Positions 7,342 through 16,719 of a stretch of 64,000 bases of DNA are shown here, in pieces. The notes beneath the pieces are model-generated. The model searched no databases and was not told the DNA's origin. It saw nothing but the letters and a program-made list of their open reading frames with translations. The DNA comes from Firmicutes bacterium TM09-10. GTDB lineage: Bacteria > Bacillota > Clostridia > Lachnospirales > Lachnospiraceae. Numbering within the stretch: position 1 is the stretch's first letter; each line of letters starts with the position of its first letter. The position numbers and the translations under genes were made by a program. The stretch spans positions 62,001 through 126,000 of the forward strand of contig QUKC01000007.1 of assembly GCA_003481005.1 (NCBI GenBank). Reading direction: 5' to 3'.

Positions 7342-10113
7342 ATGAGATTTACACTGGATTACGATCAGTACGCTGCCCTTGCAAGACAGACGGCAGCAGA
7401 GGGATGTGTTCTTTTAAAAAATGAGAAGGAGGCACTTCCGATCCGAAAAGGAGAGACAGTTTCCGTGTTTGGACGGATTGCCTTTACCTATTATAAGAGC
7501 GGAACCGGATCGGGCGGTATGGTAAATGCTCCCTATGTGACAAATATCCTGGATAGCTTAAAGGAATGCAAGGATATTTCTGTCAACGAAGAGCTGGAAG
7601 CGGTTTATCAGGACTGGATCCGGGAAAATCCCTTTGATATGGGAGAAGGCTGGGCGCAGGAGCCCTGGAGCCAGAAGGAAATGCCGGTCAGCGAGGCGCT
7701 TGCACAGAAAGCTGCGGCATCCTCTGACCTTGCTGTTGTTGTGCTGGGCAGGACAGCAGGCGAGGACATGGACAACAGCGCAGAGCCGGGAAGCTATCTG
7801 CTGACAGCAGAGGAGGAGGCGCTGATCAAAACCGTCTGTAGCGCATTCAAACGGACTGCCGTTGTGTTAAACGTCGGCAATATCATCGATATGAAATGGG
7901 TGGACCGCTGCCAGCCCCAGGCAGTTTTGTATGTATGGCAGGGCGGTCAGGAGGGCGGACACGCGGCGGCAGATATCCTGACCGGTGCAGTGAATCCGTG
8001 TGGTAAGCTGAGCGATACGATCGCAGCAGATATTTCGGATTACCCGTCTACGGATCATTTTGGAGATGCTGTATGCAATGTGTATGCAGAGGATATTTAC
8101 GTTGGCTACCGTTATTTTGAAACCTTTGCAAAGGAAAAAGTAAGCTATCCCTTCGGCTTTGGTCTGTCTTATACGGATTTTTCCGTGGAGGTTTTGAATA
8201 CAAGAACGGACGGTATGAAAGCAGAACTTACCGTTTTGGTTAAAAACATCGGAAAGACTGCCGGAAAAGAAGTCGTGCAGGTGTATGTCTGCCCGCCTCA
8301 GGGAAAGCTTGGCAAGCCTGTCCGGAATCTAAACAGCTTTTATAAGACGCAGCTGCTGACACCGGGAGAGGGGGAGGAGGTAAATCTCGTCGTTTCCCTG
8401 GAAAAAAGTGCATCCTATGATGACAGCGGCGTAACCGGGGAGAAATCCTGTTGGGTGCTGGAAGCTGGCGCCTATGGCATCTATGTCGGAACAGATGTCC
8501 GCAGCGCGAAAAAGGTTTGCGAGGTGCAGTTAGACGAGCTGTGCGTCATTTCCAGACTGGAAGAGGCACTTGCACCGGTACAGCCATATGAGCGTCTGGT
8601 TCCGGTCGAAACGGGTAAAAAGGGCATAGACGGAGAGCCGGTTCTGGAAATCGGAAAACAGGCAGCGCCTCTGCGGAGTGTCGATCTGGCAGAAAGAATC
8701 CGGACAGAACGCCCGGAGGCAGAGGCCTGCATCGGCGATCAGGGCTGGAAGTTAGCGGATGTCTGTGATAAAAAGGTGACGCTGGAACAGTTTTTATCCC
8801 AGTTATCGGACGAAGATCTGGCATGCCTGGTCCGGGGAGAGGGCATGTGCTCTCCGAAGGCAACACCTGGCATTGCATCTGCATTCGGCGGTGTGACGGA
8901 TTCCTTAAAGGCATTTGGAATCCCGGTTGCGGGCTGCTCGGATGGACCCTCCGGAATCCGTATGGACTGCGGAACCATCGCCTTTTCCCTGCCAAACGGC
9001 ACACTGCTTGCCTGCACCTTTAATCCGGAGCTGGTGGAACAGCTTTATGAGATGGAAGGAATGGAGCTGCGCAAGAATCAGATTGACACGCTGCTGGGGC
9101 CCGGCATGAACATTCATCGCAATCCGTTAAACGGCAGAAACTTTGAATATTTTTCGGAAGACCCCTGTGTGGCAGGTACGATGGCTGCAGCTCAGTTAAA
9201 GGGCATGGGAAAATACGGTGTGACCGGAACGATTAAACACTTTGCGGGAAATAACCAGGAATTTAAGCGGCACGATGCAAACGGCGTTGTTTCCGAACGT
9301 GCGCTGCGCGAGATCTATTTAAAAGGCTTTGAAATCGCAGTAAAAGAAGGACATGCCTACAGCATTATGTCTACCTATGGACCGATCAACGGAATCTGGA
9401 CAGCAGGCAGCTACGACCTGCTGACGACGATTTTGCGGAAAGACTGGGGCTACCAGGGCGTGGTAATGACCGACTGGTGGGCGAAGATGAACGAGGAAGG
9501 CGAGGAAGGCTCCCAGAGCAATACGATTCCGATGGTGCGCGCCCAGAACGACGTTTACATGGTTGTTTCGGATTCTGCTTCGAACTCTGCAAATGACAAC
9601 ACGATGGAGGGCCTGGCAGATGGACGGCTCACAAGGGGACAGCTGGTCAGAAATGCAAAGAATATCTGTCATTTTCTGATGCGTTCTCCGGTGATGAACC
9701 GTTTCTGTGATCGGGAATTTGATGTATGTGAAGAAATTAACAATCCGGCAAAAGATGCGATGGCAGGAAATTTGATCGCAAGCCAGAAAGTAGAAAAAGA
9801 GGCAAAGCTCGATCTGACAAAGCTGAGCACCCAGAAGGGCGTGCGCGCCGGGTATCTGCTGGACGTCTCCAAAGCAGGAAGCTATCAGATGATTTTTAAA
9901 ATGCATTCCGGGGAAAATCCGTTTGCGCAGCTGCCGGTTTCCATCTTTGTCAACGGCGTCCTTCAGCAGACGACGACCTTTAACGGAACCGACAACAAGA
10001 TCATAGAGCGTGCGGCAACGATAAGCTTCCCGGAAAGCGGGGAAAACCAGCTGACGCTGTTCTTTGGCGAGAGCGGGGTTCGCATGGATGAAATCCTTCT
10101 GGTGCAGGAATAA
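7342..10113 (+). CDS. GH3 family beta-glycosidase with reversed domain order
   Basis: The 923-residue protein begins with the GH3 C-domain (VLLKNEKEALPI, VSVFGRIA; about residues 15-290), continues with a fibronectin III-like domain opening at FGFGLSYTDF, and only then has the catalytic GH3 N-type TIM barrel (about 470-760). The barrel contains GPGMNIHRNPLNGRNFEYFSED, KHFAGNNQEFKRH and VVMTDWWA, where D711 is the likely nucleophile. The last 110 residues look like a carbohydrate-binding beta sandwich. The order C-domain, FnIII, N-domain is known from some rumen enzymes such as Butyrivibrio and Ruminococcus beta-glucosidases. No signal peptide: likely cytoplasmic hydrolysis of beta-glucosides or xylosides. 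The ATG at 7342 has GGAGG 10 bases upstream; longer starts run into the preceding gene. Confidence 0.92.
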   Translation: MRFTLDYDQYAALARQTAAEGCVLLKNEKEALPIRKGETVSVFGRIAFTYYKSGTGSGGMVNAPYVTNILDSLKECKDISVNEELEAVYQDWIRENPFDMGEGWAQEPWSQKEMPVSEALAQKAAASSDLAVVVLGRTAGEDMDNSAEPGSYLLTAEEEALIKTVCSAFKRTAVVLNVGNIIDMKWVDRCQPQAVLYVWQGGQEGGHAAADILTGAVNPCGKLSDTIAADISDYPSTDHFGDAVCNVYAEDIYVGYRYFETFAKEKVSYPFGFGLSYTDFSVEVLNTRTDGMKAELTVLVKNIGKTAGKEVVQVYVCPPQGKLGKPVRNLNSFYKTQLLTPGEGEEVNLVVSLEKSASYDDSGVTGEKSCWVLEAGAYGIYVGTDVRSAKKVCEVQLDELCVISRLEEALAPVQPYERLVPVETGKKGIDGEPVLEIGKQAAPLRSVDLAERIRTERPEAEACIGDQGWKLADVCDKKVTLEQFLSQLSDEDLACLVRGEGMCSPKATPGIASAFGGVTDSLKAFGIPVAGCSDGPSGIRMDCGTIAFSLPNGTLLACTFNPELVEQLYEMEGMELRKNQIDTLLGPGMNIHRNPLNGRNFEYFSEDPCVAGTMAAAQLKGMGKYGVTGTIKHFAGNNQEFKRHDANGVVSERALREIYLKGFEIAVKEGHAYSIMSTYGPINGIWTAGSYDLLTTILRKDWGYQGVVMTDWWAKMNEEGEEGSQSNTIPMVRAQNDVYMVVSDSASNSANDNTMEGLADGRLTRGQLVRNAKNICHFLMRSPVMNRFCDREFDVCEEINNPAKDAMAGNLIASQKVEKEAKLDLTKLSTQKGVRAGYLLDVSKAGSYQMIFKMHSGENPFAQLPVSIFVNGVLQQTTTFNGTDNKIIERAATISFPESGENQLTLFFGESGVRMDEILLVQE

Positions 10114-10152
10114 AACGGCATACAGGGGATTTGCGTACGGACTGGAGGAAAC

Positions 10153-11226
10153 GTGAAGAAAGAGAAACAAAAAGACAGAGAGGATAGACAGATCTGCATT
10201 GTGTTCGCGACGGCGCTTCTTGCGTGCGTGCTCCTTACCGGCTGCGGTGCTGCGAAGGAGGACAATCTTTCGCAGGGAATTGCGCTGGTGGAGCAGATGG
10301 ACTATGAGGGCGCGCTGACCTGCTTCGAGGCGGCAGCCCTGAATAAAGAGGATCTGCGTCAGGTTTACAGAGGGCAGGGGCTGGCTTACATGGGCATGAC
10401 GGATTATGAGAATGCAGCGGCGAGCTTTGAAAAGGCGCTGGGGCAGAGCAGCCCGCGTCCGGATGCGATGGATTATGACATCAACTATTATCTGGCGACT
10501 GCCTATTATCGGAACGGACAGGTCGACAAAGCGATCCATGTTTATCAGGCAATCACGGATCTGAAGCCCGGGGAAAAGACTGCCTGGTACTTAAAAGGGA
10601 CCATGGAGCTGGAGCAGGGCAGTACGGACGCTGCGAAAGCCGATTTTGACAAGGCGGTTGAGGCTGCGCCGAACGATTACGACATCCGGATTGATATTTT
10701 CTGCAGCTGCAGCAAATACGGACAGGACGATCTTGGAAAATCCTATCTGGAAAATGTTCTGGACGGCGACGGGAAGCGGATTTCGGATTTCGATCTCGGC
10801 AGAATCAGCTACTACCTGGGTGATTATGAGCAGGCCCGTACCTCTTTGGAAAAGGCGCAGGAAAACGGCGGTGCGGAAGCAGCGTCCCTGCTCGGTCAGA
10901 CCTATGAGGCGCTCGGTGACTACAATTATGCGGCGAGTGTCTATAACACCTACCTGCAGAACAAAACGCCGGACGCGTCTTTGTACAATCAGCTCGGGCT
11001 TTGCAAATTAAAGGGCGGCGATTATGAAGCGGCGCTTGCAGCGTTCCAGGCGGGCCTGGAAGTAGAGGGCAATACGGCGACGCAGTCGCTGATGTTCAAC
11101 GAACTGGTAGCGTATGAATACCTTGGGCAGTACGACAAGGCGAAGCTTGCGATGGATCAGTACCTTGCTTTGTATCCGGACGATGAAAAGGCACAGCGGG
11201 AAGCGGTATTTCTGCAGACGCGGTAG
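10153..11226 (+). CDS. TPR-repeat lipoprotein
   Basis: A GTG start behind GGAGGAAAC gives 357 residues. A positively charged N-terminus and hydrophobic segment end in the lipobox LLTGC with Cys31, so the protein should be lipid-anchored on the outer face of the membrane. The remainder is a run of tetratricopeptide repeats, for example YRGQGLAYMGMTDYENAAASFEKAL and later NQLGLCKLKGGDYEAALAAF, which usually bring proteins together. It precedes a secreted SGNH protein and an acyltransferase and may scaffold envelope enzymes; this is only inferred from position. Confidence 0.85.
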   Translation: MKKEKQKDREDRQICIVFATALLACVLLTGCGAAKEDNLSQGIALVEQMDYEGALTCFEAAALNKEDLRQVYRGQGLAYMGMTDYENAAASFEKALGQSSPRPDAMDYDINYYLATAYYRNGQVDKAIHVYQAITDLKPGEKTAWYLKGTMELEQGSTDAAKADFDKAVEAAPNDYDIRIDIFCSCSKYGQDDLGKSYLENVLDGDGKRISDFDLGRISYYLGDYEQARTSLEKAQENGGAEAASLLGQTYEALGDYNYAASVYNTYLQNKTPDASLYNQLGLCKLKGGDYEAALAAFQAGLEVEGNTATQSLMFNELVAYEYLGQYDKAKLAMDQYLALYPDDEKAQREAVFLQTR

Positions 11227-11289
11227 CCCCACACACGGACAGGACAGTATAGTCGCATGGCTGCTTAGAAAGAAATGTAGGGAATGACT

Positions 11290-12327
11290 ATGGAGAAACG
11301 TGTAAAAATCAGAAAAACGGTTTTTGGCGGCGCGATCGCCCGTATCTGCTGTCTGGCGTTGTGCCTTTGTCTCGGATTGTCGATATCGATGACGGCACAG
11401 GCAGCATCCGGGAAAAAAGTGACGCCGGTTACGATGGCAGCAGTCGTCGGGGAAGAAAAAACGGTGACGCAGCAGGCGGATAAAACCTCTGCAGCACTTG
11501 GTATGTTACCGGCGGGCACGACGGTCAACGTATGCGGGCAGACCGGCAGCGGAGAAAATGGCATGTACCAGATTGTGTATGGAAATGCCATCGGCTATAT
11601 CACACAGGCAGCCTGTCAGTCGATCAGCGTGGATGTAGCGATGACGGCAGCGCTTGCTGCACAGGCGGAAGCGGTGAAACAGCAGGTGGCACAGGCGGAA
11701 GCAGCAGCGGCGGCACTGGCAGCGCAGCAGGCGGCACTGGCGCAGCAGGCAGCAATGCAGCAGGCAGCAGCGCAGCAGGCAGCACTGGCACAGGCGGCCC
11801 CCATTCCGGCGGGCAGCGGCAACGTCATCTTCGTCGGGGACTCCCGCACGGGACAGATGGCGAATGCAGTCGGTGGAACGGCAGCATGGCCTGGTACGGC
11901 CTTTGTGGCATGCTTTGGAGGTGGCGTGGACTGGCTTTCCACCGCCCAGGCGAAAAAGGACGTCGACCAGTATGTGATGCCCGGCTCAGTGATTATTCTT
12001 AATTACGGCGTCAATGATTTATCACGACACAACGATTATATTACGACGATTAACCGATATGCACAGGATTGGATTTCGAAAGGTGCGACGGTGTACTTCG
12101 CCTCGGTCGGTCCGGTCGGGGAAAACGAATACGGAAAACGCAACTGGGCGGTAGAATATTTTAACAACCAGTTAAACAACCGGCTGGATGCCAGAATCGG
12201 ACGGCTGAATCTGTATGTGTTTCTGACGGGCAGCGGATATACCACGCAGGCAGACGGACTGCATTATGATGGTGCAACCTACGCAGCGATGTTCCGGTTT
12301 TTGATGCAGAGCATTGGAAGAATATGA
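11290..12327 (+). CDS. Secreted SH3-like / SGNH-fold protein with Ala-Gln linker
   Basis: The 345-residue product has a Sec signal peptide ending near AQAASG, a bacterial SH3-like domain (VGEEKTVTQQADKTSAAL to GYITQAACQ), a low-complexity Ala/Gln-rich helical linker of about 65 residues, and a C-terminal SGNH hydrolase domain. SGNH blocks visible are VIFVGDSRTG (Ser nucleophile), NYGVND and DGLHYDG (Asp-His). Such proteins transfer or remove acetyl groups on extracellular glycans or peptidoglycan. The following gene, an acyltransferase-3 membrane protein, overlaps by ATGA, so the pair probably delivers acetyl groups outward. Start 11290 is preferred to 11284 because AGGGA would otherwise touch the start codon. 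Confidence 0.82.
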   Translation: MEKRVKIRKTVFGGAIARICCLALCLCLGLSISMTAQAASGKKVTPVTMAAVVGEEKTVTQQADKTSAALGMLPAGTTVNVCGQTGSGENGMYQIVYGNAIGYITQAACQSISVDVAMTAALAAQAEAVKQQVAQAEAAAAALAAQQAALAQQAAMQQAAAQQAALAQAAPIPAGSGNVIFVGDSRTGQMANAVGGTAAWPGTAFVACFGGGVDWLSTAQAKKDVDQYVMPGSVIILNYGVNDLSRHNDYITTINRYAQDWISKGATVYFASVGPVGENEYGKRNWAVEYFNNQLNNRLDARIGRLNLYVFLTGSGYTTQADGLHYDGATYAAMFRFLMQSIGRI

Positions 12328-13337
12328 AACAAAAATACGAACACATTCAGCTTCTGAGGGCGCTCGCCTGTATCGGAGTGTTTATCACCCACCTTGCACC
12401 GAGGCTGGGAGCGACGGGAAAAGCCGCGTGGCTTGCCAATCAGGGAGCGGCGGGCGTGTATCTCTTTTTTGTCCTCAGCGGCTATCTCGCCTGCTGTGAC
12501 AGAAAGCTCCCGACGGCTGGGAAAAAAGAACTGCTGACCTATTATAAAAAACGTCTGGTGCGGATTCTTCCGCTGTATTATGGGGTGATCCTTTATAACA
12601 TCCTGCTGCACGGGCTGATTTTAAAGGATATTCCGGCAGACCCGCAGGGCCTGTACTGGCTTCGGTATTTTTTCCTGACAAACAGCGTGATCCCTGCGCC
12701 GAATGATTTTTGGGGAAACCTGAGCGCAACGTGGACGATCAGCCTGTTTATGGCATTTTATCTGCTTGTGCCGGTCTTTGTGCGCCTGATCCGCGGCTGT
12801 ACGAGCGCGTTTTTCTGCTATGTACTGGCATTGATTTTGCGGTATTTGTGGGTAAAAACCGGATACGGTGATTACATGATGATTTTTTACTACCTGCATT
12901 ATTTTCTGCTCGGTATGCTGGTCTGGGAGATCCATCAGGCGGGAAGGCGTATCGGCGCGCAGCTGCTTGTCTATATCGGCATGATTGCGGCAGCAGGTGC
13001 GGTTTTGGCCCTTGGCAGGGCGCAGACGGATTCGTTTATTTGGTGGTCGTGGTGCTTTGGCATGTTACTGCTTGCAGGCAGTGGCTTTCGGTTCTGCAGG
13101 AAAGGAATCGGCGGTCGGATTTCGGACGCTGTGCTGTGGACGGATCGGTATTCGTATGAGATTTATCTGGTGCATGCCGTAATTTTAGAAGGGCTCGGCA
13201 TGGTGCGGGTACAGATCGGACTGCCGAACGCAGCGTTTCTGATTCTGGCGCTGCTTCTGACCGGCGCAGGTGCGGTACTTTCCAAAAAACTGATCGAAGA
13301 CCCCATCGCCGGACTTGTTGCCCGAAGCAGAATGTGA
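12324..13337 (+). CDS. Acyltransferase-3 family membrane protein (OafA-like)
   Basis: A 337-residue integral membrane protein with about ten hydrophobic segments. The first segment has the family motif LLRALACIGVFITH, whose His near the membrane face is needed for acetyl transfer in OafA/OatA-type proteins, and it is followed by FFVLSGYL. These enzymes move acyl groups from cytoplasmic acyl-CoA to extracytoplasmic glycans, often handing over to an SGNH domain. Here the SGNH partner is the preceding gene, with overlapping stop and start (ATGA), which implies translational coupling and a shared job. Confidence 0.85.
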   Translation: MKQKYEHIQLLRALACIGVFITHLAPRLGATGKAAWLANQGAAGVYLFFVLSGYLACCDRKLPTAGKKELLTYYKKRLVRILPLYYGVILYNILLHGLILKDIPADPQGLYWLRYFFLTNSVIPAPNDFWGNLSATWTISLFMAFYLLVPVFVRLIRGCTSAFFCYVLALILRYLWVKTGYGDYMMIFYYLHYFLLGMLVWEIHQAGRRIGAQLLVYIGMIAAAGAVLALGRAQTDSFIWWSWCFGMLLLAGSGFRFCRKGIGGRISDAVLWTDRYSYEIYLVHAVILEGLGMVRVQIGLPNAAFLILALLLTGAGAVLSKKLIEDPIAGLVARSRM

Positions 13338-13398
13338 TACCATAGCAGAAGCTTGGAAAAACTGACGCAAGCCAGGAAAACAAAAAGGAGAAAAAGAT

Positions 13399-14328
13399 AT
13401 GATTGACCAGTTAATTGCAAATATCAAAAAGACAAATGCTCCAATCGTTGTCGGACTGGACCCGATGATGAAATTTATTCCGGAGCAGATTCAGAAAGCT
13501 GCTTTTGCGGAATACGGCGAGACGTTAAAGGGCGCTGCAGAAGCGATCTGGCAGTACAATAAGGGCATCGTGGATGCAGTAGCGGATCTGATTCCGGCAG
13601 TAAAGCCGCAGATCGCCATGTATGAGCAGTTCGGCGTAGCAGGTCTGATCGCATTCCAGAAGACCGTCGCATACTGCAAAGAGAAAGGTCTGGTTGTCAT
13701 CGGCGATGTAAAACGCGGCGATATCGGTTCCACTTCTGAGGCTTATGCGGTTGCCCATCTCGGAAAAGTAGTAGTGGGAGAAAAGAGCTATGCACCCTTT
13801 GACGAGGATTTTGCAACGGTGAATCCGTATCTGGGTTCCGACGGCATCAATCCGTTCATAAAGGTCTGCAAAGAAGAAAATAAGGGCATTTTTGTGCTGG
13901 TAAAAACTTCCAACCCCAGCAGTGGTGAGTTCCAGGATCGTCTGGTGGACGGCAGACCGTTGTATGAAATCGTCGGTGAAAAGGTTGCCGAATGGGGCAG
14001 CGAGTGCATGGGCAGCGAATATAGCAATGTTGGTGCGGTTGTTGGCGCAACCTATCCTGAAATGGGCAAGGCGCTGCGCAAGGTGATGCCGAAGTCCTAC
14101 ATTCTCGTGCCCGGCTACGGCGCACAGGGCGGCAAGGGCGCTGATCTGGTCCACTTTTTCAATGAAGACGGACTTGGCGCGATTGTCAACTCTTCCCGCG
14201 GCATCATTGCAGCATATCAGCAGGAAAAATATGCACAGTTTGGTGCGGCTAACTATGCGGACGCATCCAGACAGGCGGTTATCGATATGAGAGAAGATAT
14301 CGCACAGGCGCTGCAGGGACGCAAATAA
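13399..14328 (+). CDS. pyrF: Orotidine 5'-phosphate decarboxylase, class 2
   Basis: PyrF converts OMP to UMP, the last step of de novo pyrimidine synthesis. The 309-residue length and the active-site segment GDVKRGDIGST, with catalytic Lys and Asp, mark the longer class 2 (mycobacterial-like) enzyme common in Clostridia. VVGLDPM near the start and VPGYGAQGG near the end are the phosphate-binding regions. An AAAGGAG lies just upstream of the ATG. The partner gene pyrE is in this window too, but about 30 kb away. Confidence 0.95.
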   Translation: MIDQLIANIKKTNAPIVVGLDPMMKFIPEQIQKAAFAEYGETLKGAAEAIWQYNKGIVDAVADLIPAVKPQIAMYEQFGVAGLIAFQKTVAYCKEKGLVVIGDVKRGDIGSTSEAYAVAHLGKVVVGEKSYAPFDEDFATVNPYLGSDGINPFIKVCKEENKGIFVLVKTSNPSSGEFQDRLVDGRPLYEIVGEKVAEWGSECMGSEYSNVGAVVGATYPEMGKALRKVMPKSYILVPGYGAQGGKGADLVHFFNEDGLGAIVNSSRGIIAAYQQEKYAQFGAANYADASRQAVIDMREDIAQALQGRK

Positions 14329-14390
14329 AAATTACCTTTCGCAGGCGGGAGCGGTTGTCCGGAAGGTCAATCAGAATATAGAAAAAATCG

Positions 14391-14429
14391 GGTGGAAGCT
14401 GTCAGGTGTCTGGCGCTTCCGCCTTTTTT
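14391..14429 (+). terminator. Rho-independent terminator after pyrF
   Basis: A 9-bp stem, GGTGGAAGC (14391-14399) with GCTTCCGCC (14415-14423), including one G-T pair, is followed by six T residues. It separates pyrF from the signalling genes. Between 14430 and 14538 nothing further was recognised. Confidence 0.9.
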
Positions 14430-14538
14430 GTGTCATAGGAAACTTCGTTTCCATATAGCAACCCTCTACAGACGTAAAAATCCTGCGGAGCAGATCGCCA
14501 GGCGGTTGCGTTTATTGTGAGAATAGAGCACGCGGGGA

Positions 14539-14567
14539 TGGACAAGTCGAAAAAAACGCAATATAAT
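14539..14567 (+). promoter_or_regulatory. Sigma-A type promoter of the c-di-GMP regulator gene
   Basis: TGGACA (14539-14544) and a consensus TATAAT (14562-14567) are separated by exactly 17 bp. The start codon of the GGDEF/HD-GYP gene is 74 bases downstream of the -10 box, so the mRNA has a leader of about 65 nt. Confidence 0.75.
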
Positions 14568-14640
14568 GAATGAAATGCAGTAACTGTGAAGGTACGGAAC
14601 AGTTACGAAATGTAATAGATTGTAACGGGGAAGAAAAAGA

Positions 14641-16680
14641 ATGGATCAGAAAATCAGCATAACAAAAGAACAGGTTCAGGAAGAAATGAAATGTTTCCGC
14701 AGGATTTTTCCGATCGTGAGGCTCCTGGACGGGGAAAAGCTGCTGCGAAGAAACGATGGCATGGAAGCAGAACCGTTGGAGACCGATGCACGGGAAGGCT
14801 GCCATTGTTATGATCTGTGGAAATACTCGGCTCCCTGTAAGTATTGTGTTGCACTGGAGGCAGTCAGAAGCAGAAAAGAAAAGTGCAAGCTGGAGATTAT
14901 GGAGAATGACATCTATCAGGTGATCGCAAGATATCTGGAAATAGATGGAAAGCCTTGCGTAATGGAACTGGTGCACCGTCTGGATGAGGATGCGCTGACG
15001 GATCTGGAGGAAAAGCAATATCTGATTGATCAGCTGGCAGGCTATAACGAGAAGCTCTATCGAGACGTGCTGACAGGTGTACTCAACCGCCGTTATTACG
15101 AAGAAAAAATCAAAAATATGCGGGGTCCTGTGGGCATTGCCATGATGGATCTGGATAATTTTAAATATTATAACGATTCCTACGGACACAATGTGGGGGA
15201 TCTTGCACTCAATAGCGCTGTGAAAGTGATCTTATCCCATATCCGAAAAACAGATGTTCTGATCCGCTACGGCGGAGACGAATTTTTGCTGATACTGCCC
15301 GGAATCCGGAAGGACGCCTTTGACAAAAAGCTCAACCAGATCCAGAAACAGCTTCATCAGACCACGGTGGAGGGCTATCCGGGTATCTCCCTTTCTGTAA
15401 GCATCGGAGGAGTAACGACGGTAGAAGAAACTGTGGGGACTGCCTTGGAGCGTGCGGATCGGCTGATGTATCAGGCAAAGAAGCATAGAAATCAGGTTGT
15501 GACAGAAAGCAGTACGGAGGGAATCCGTCAGGAGGTCGGAGAAAGGCTGGAACGGGACCGCAGCAGAGAGCTTGTTCTCATTGTGGATGATGCCGAGATC
15601 AACCGGGAGATTCTCTTCGAAATGCTCAAGGATAGGTTTGACATTATAGAAGCATCCAGCGGCGAAGAGTGTCTGGAGCTGCTGCATCAATACGGGACAG
15701 AAATATCGATCGTTTTGCTGGATTTCATCATGTCGGGAATAGACGGACTCGGTGTTTTGAATGTGATGAATAAAGAACATCTCATCGAAGATATTCCGGT
15801 CATCATGATTTCCAGCGAAGACTCGGCTCTGCATATCCGCCAGGCATACGAAATGGGCGTATCAGACTATATCAGCAGACCCTTTGATACAAACGTCGTC
15901 CGCCAACGGGTATATAATACCATCAAGTTGTATGCAAAGCAGCGCAAGCTGATCGATCTGGTTGCAGGCCAGATGCAGGAAAAAGAGAAAAACAACCAGA
16001 TTATGGTCAATATCCTGAGTCATATCGTAGAATGCCGAAACGGAGAGAGCGGACAGCATGTCCGGAATATCGGAATACTGACGAAGCTTCTTTTGAAAAA
16101 GCTGATGCAGAAAACGAATCGATACCAGATGACATGGGGAGACTTAAACCGGATCGCCCTGGCGTCGGCACTTCATGATATCGGCAAAATCGGCATTGAG
16201 GAAGCAATCTTAAATAAGCCCGGAAAGCTGACGCAGGAAGAATACGAAGAAATGAAAAAGCATACCGTAATCGGGTGGTCAATGCTTCAAAATCTGAAAC
16301 AGTATCAGGAGGAACCGCTGGTACGGATGGCAGAACAGATCTGTCGCTGGCATCACGAGCGCTACGACGGAAAAGGCTATCCGGACGGCTTAAAGGGGGA
16401 CGAGATCCCGATTTCCGCACAGGTGGTTTCCCTTGCAGATGTATATGATGCACTGACCAACGAGCGTGTATACAAAAAGGCAATTCCACATGAAAAGGCC
16501 ATCGAAATGATCGTCGCAGGAGAATGCGGACAGTTCAATCCGATGCTGATAGAATGTCTGCTGGAGATAAAGGAGGATATCCCGATTCAGCTGATGAATG
16601 CGGAGTACAGAAATAGCTGGACACCTCTGGATGTGTGGGGGGGTAATGCCCTCATGACGAGTTTGAAGACGGAAGGATAG
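14641..16680 (+). CDS. Cys-rich sensor / GGDEF / REC / HD-GYP c-di-GMP protein
   Basis: The 679-residue soluble protein combines synthesis and breakdown of c-di-GMP. Residues 1-115 form a sensor-like domain with a cysteine cluster (CHCYDLW at 54-60, PCKYC at 65-69, C82, C106). A GGDEF domain follows with intact GGDEF at 211-215 and an inhibitory-site RKTD at 202-205. Residues 310-430 are a receiver with DD at 316-317 and phospho-acceptor D361; the usual Lys-Pro is Arg-Pro at 413-414. An HD-GYP phosphodiesterase ends the protein: HD at 512-513, HH at 571-572 and DGKGYP at 576-581. Both output domains look active. An Hpt protein follows, and the polysaccharide locus begins downstream. Confidence 0.92.
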   Translation: MDQKISITKEQVQEEMKCFRRIFPIVRLLDGEKLLRRNDGMEAEPLETDAREGCHCYDLWKYSAPCKYCVALEAVRSRKEKCKLEIMENDIYQVIARYLEIDGKPCVMELVHRLDEDALTDLEEKQYLIDQLAGYNEKLYRDVLTGVLNRRYYEEKIKNMRGPVGIAMMDLDNFKYYNDSYGHNVGDLALNSAVKVILSHIRKTDVLIRYGGDEFLLILPGIRKDAFDKKLNQIQKQLHQTTVEGYPGISLSVSIGGVTTVEETVGTALERADRLMYQAKKHRNQVVTESSTEGIRQEVGERLERDRSRELVLIVDDAEINREILFEMLKDRFDIIEASSGEECLELLHQYGTEISIVLLDFIMSGIDGLGVLNVMNKEHLIEDIPVIMISSEDSALHIRQAYEMGVSDYISRPFDTNVVRQRVYNTIKLYAKQRKLIDLVAGQMQEKEKNNQIMVNILSHIVECRNGESGQHVRNIGILTKLLLKKLMQKTNRYQMTWGDLNRIALASALHDIGKIGIEEAILNKPGKLTQEEYEEMKKHTVIGWSMLQNLKQYQEEPLVRMAEQICRWHHERYDGKGYPDGLKGDEIPISAQVVSLADVYDALTNERVYKKAIPHEKAIEMIVAGECGQFNPMLIECLLEIKEDIPIQLMNAEYRNSWTPLDVWGGNALMTSLKTEG

Positions 16681-16719
16681 AGGATAAGGGAAAAAGATAA
16701 GGGAAAAGGAGAAAAGAAG

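Noticed and set aside
9319..10539. Minus-strand frame of 406 codons
   Set aside because: It crosses the ends of two well supported plus-strand genes, has no motif and no ribosome binding site.
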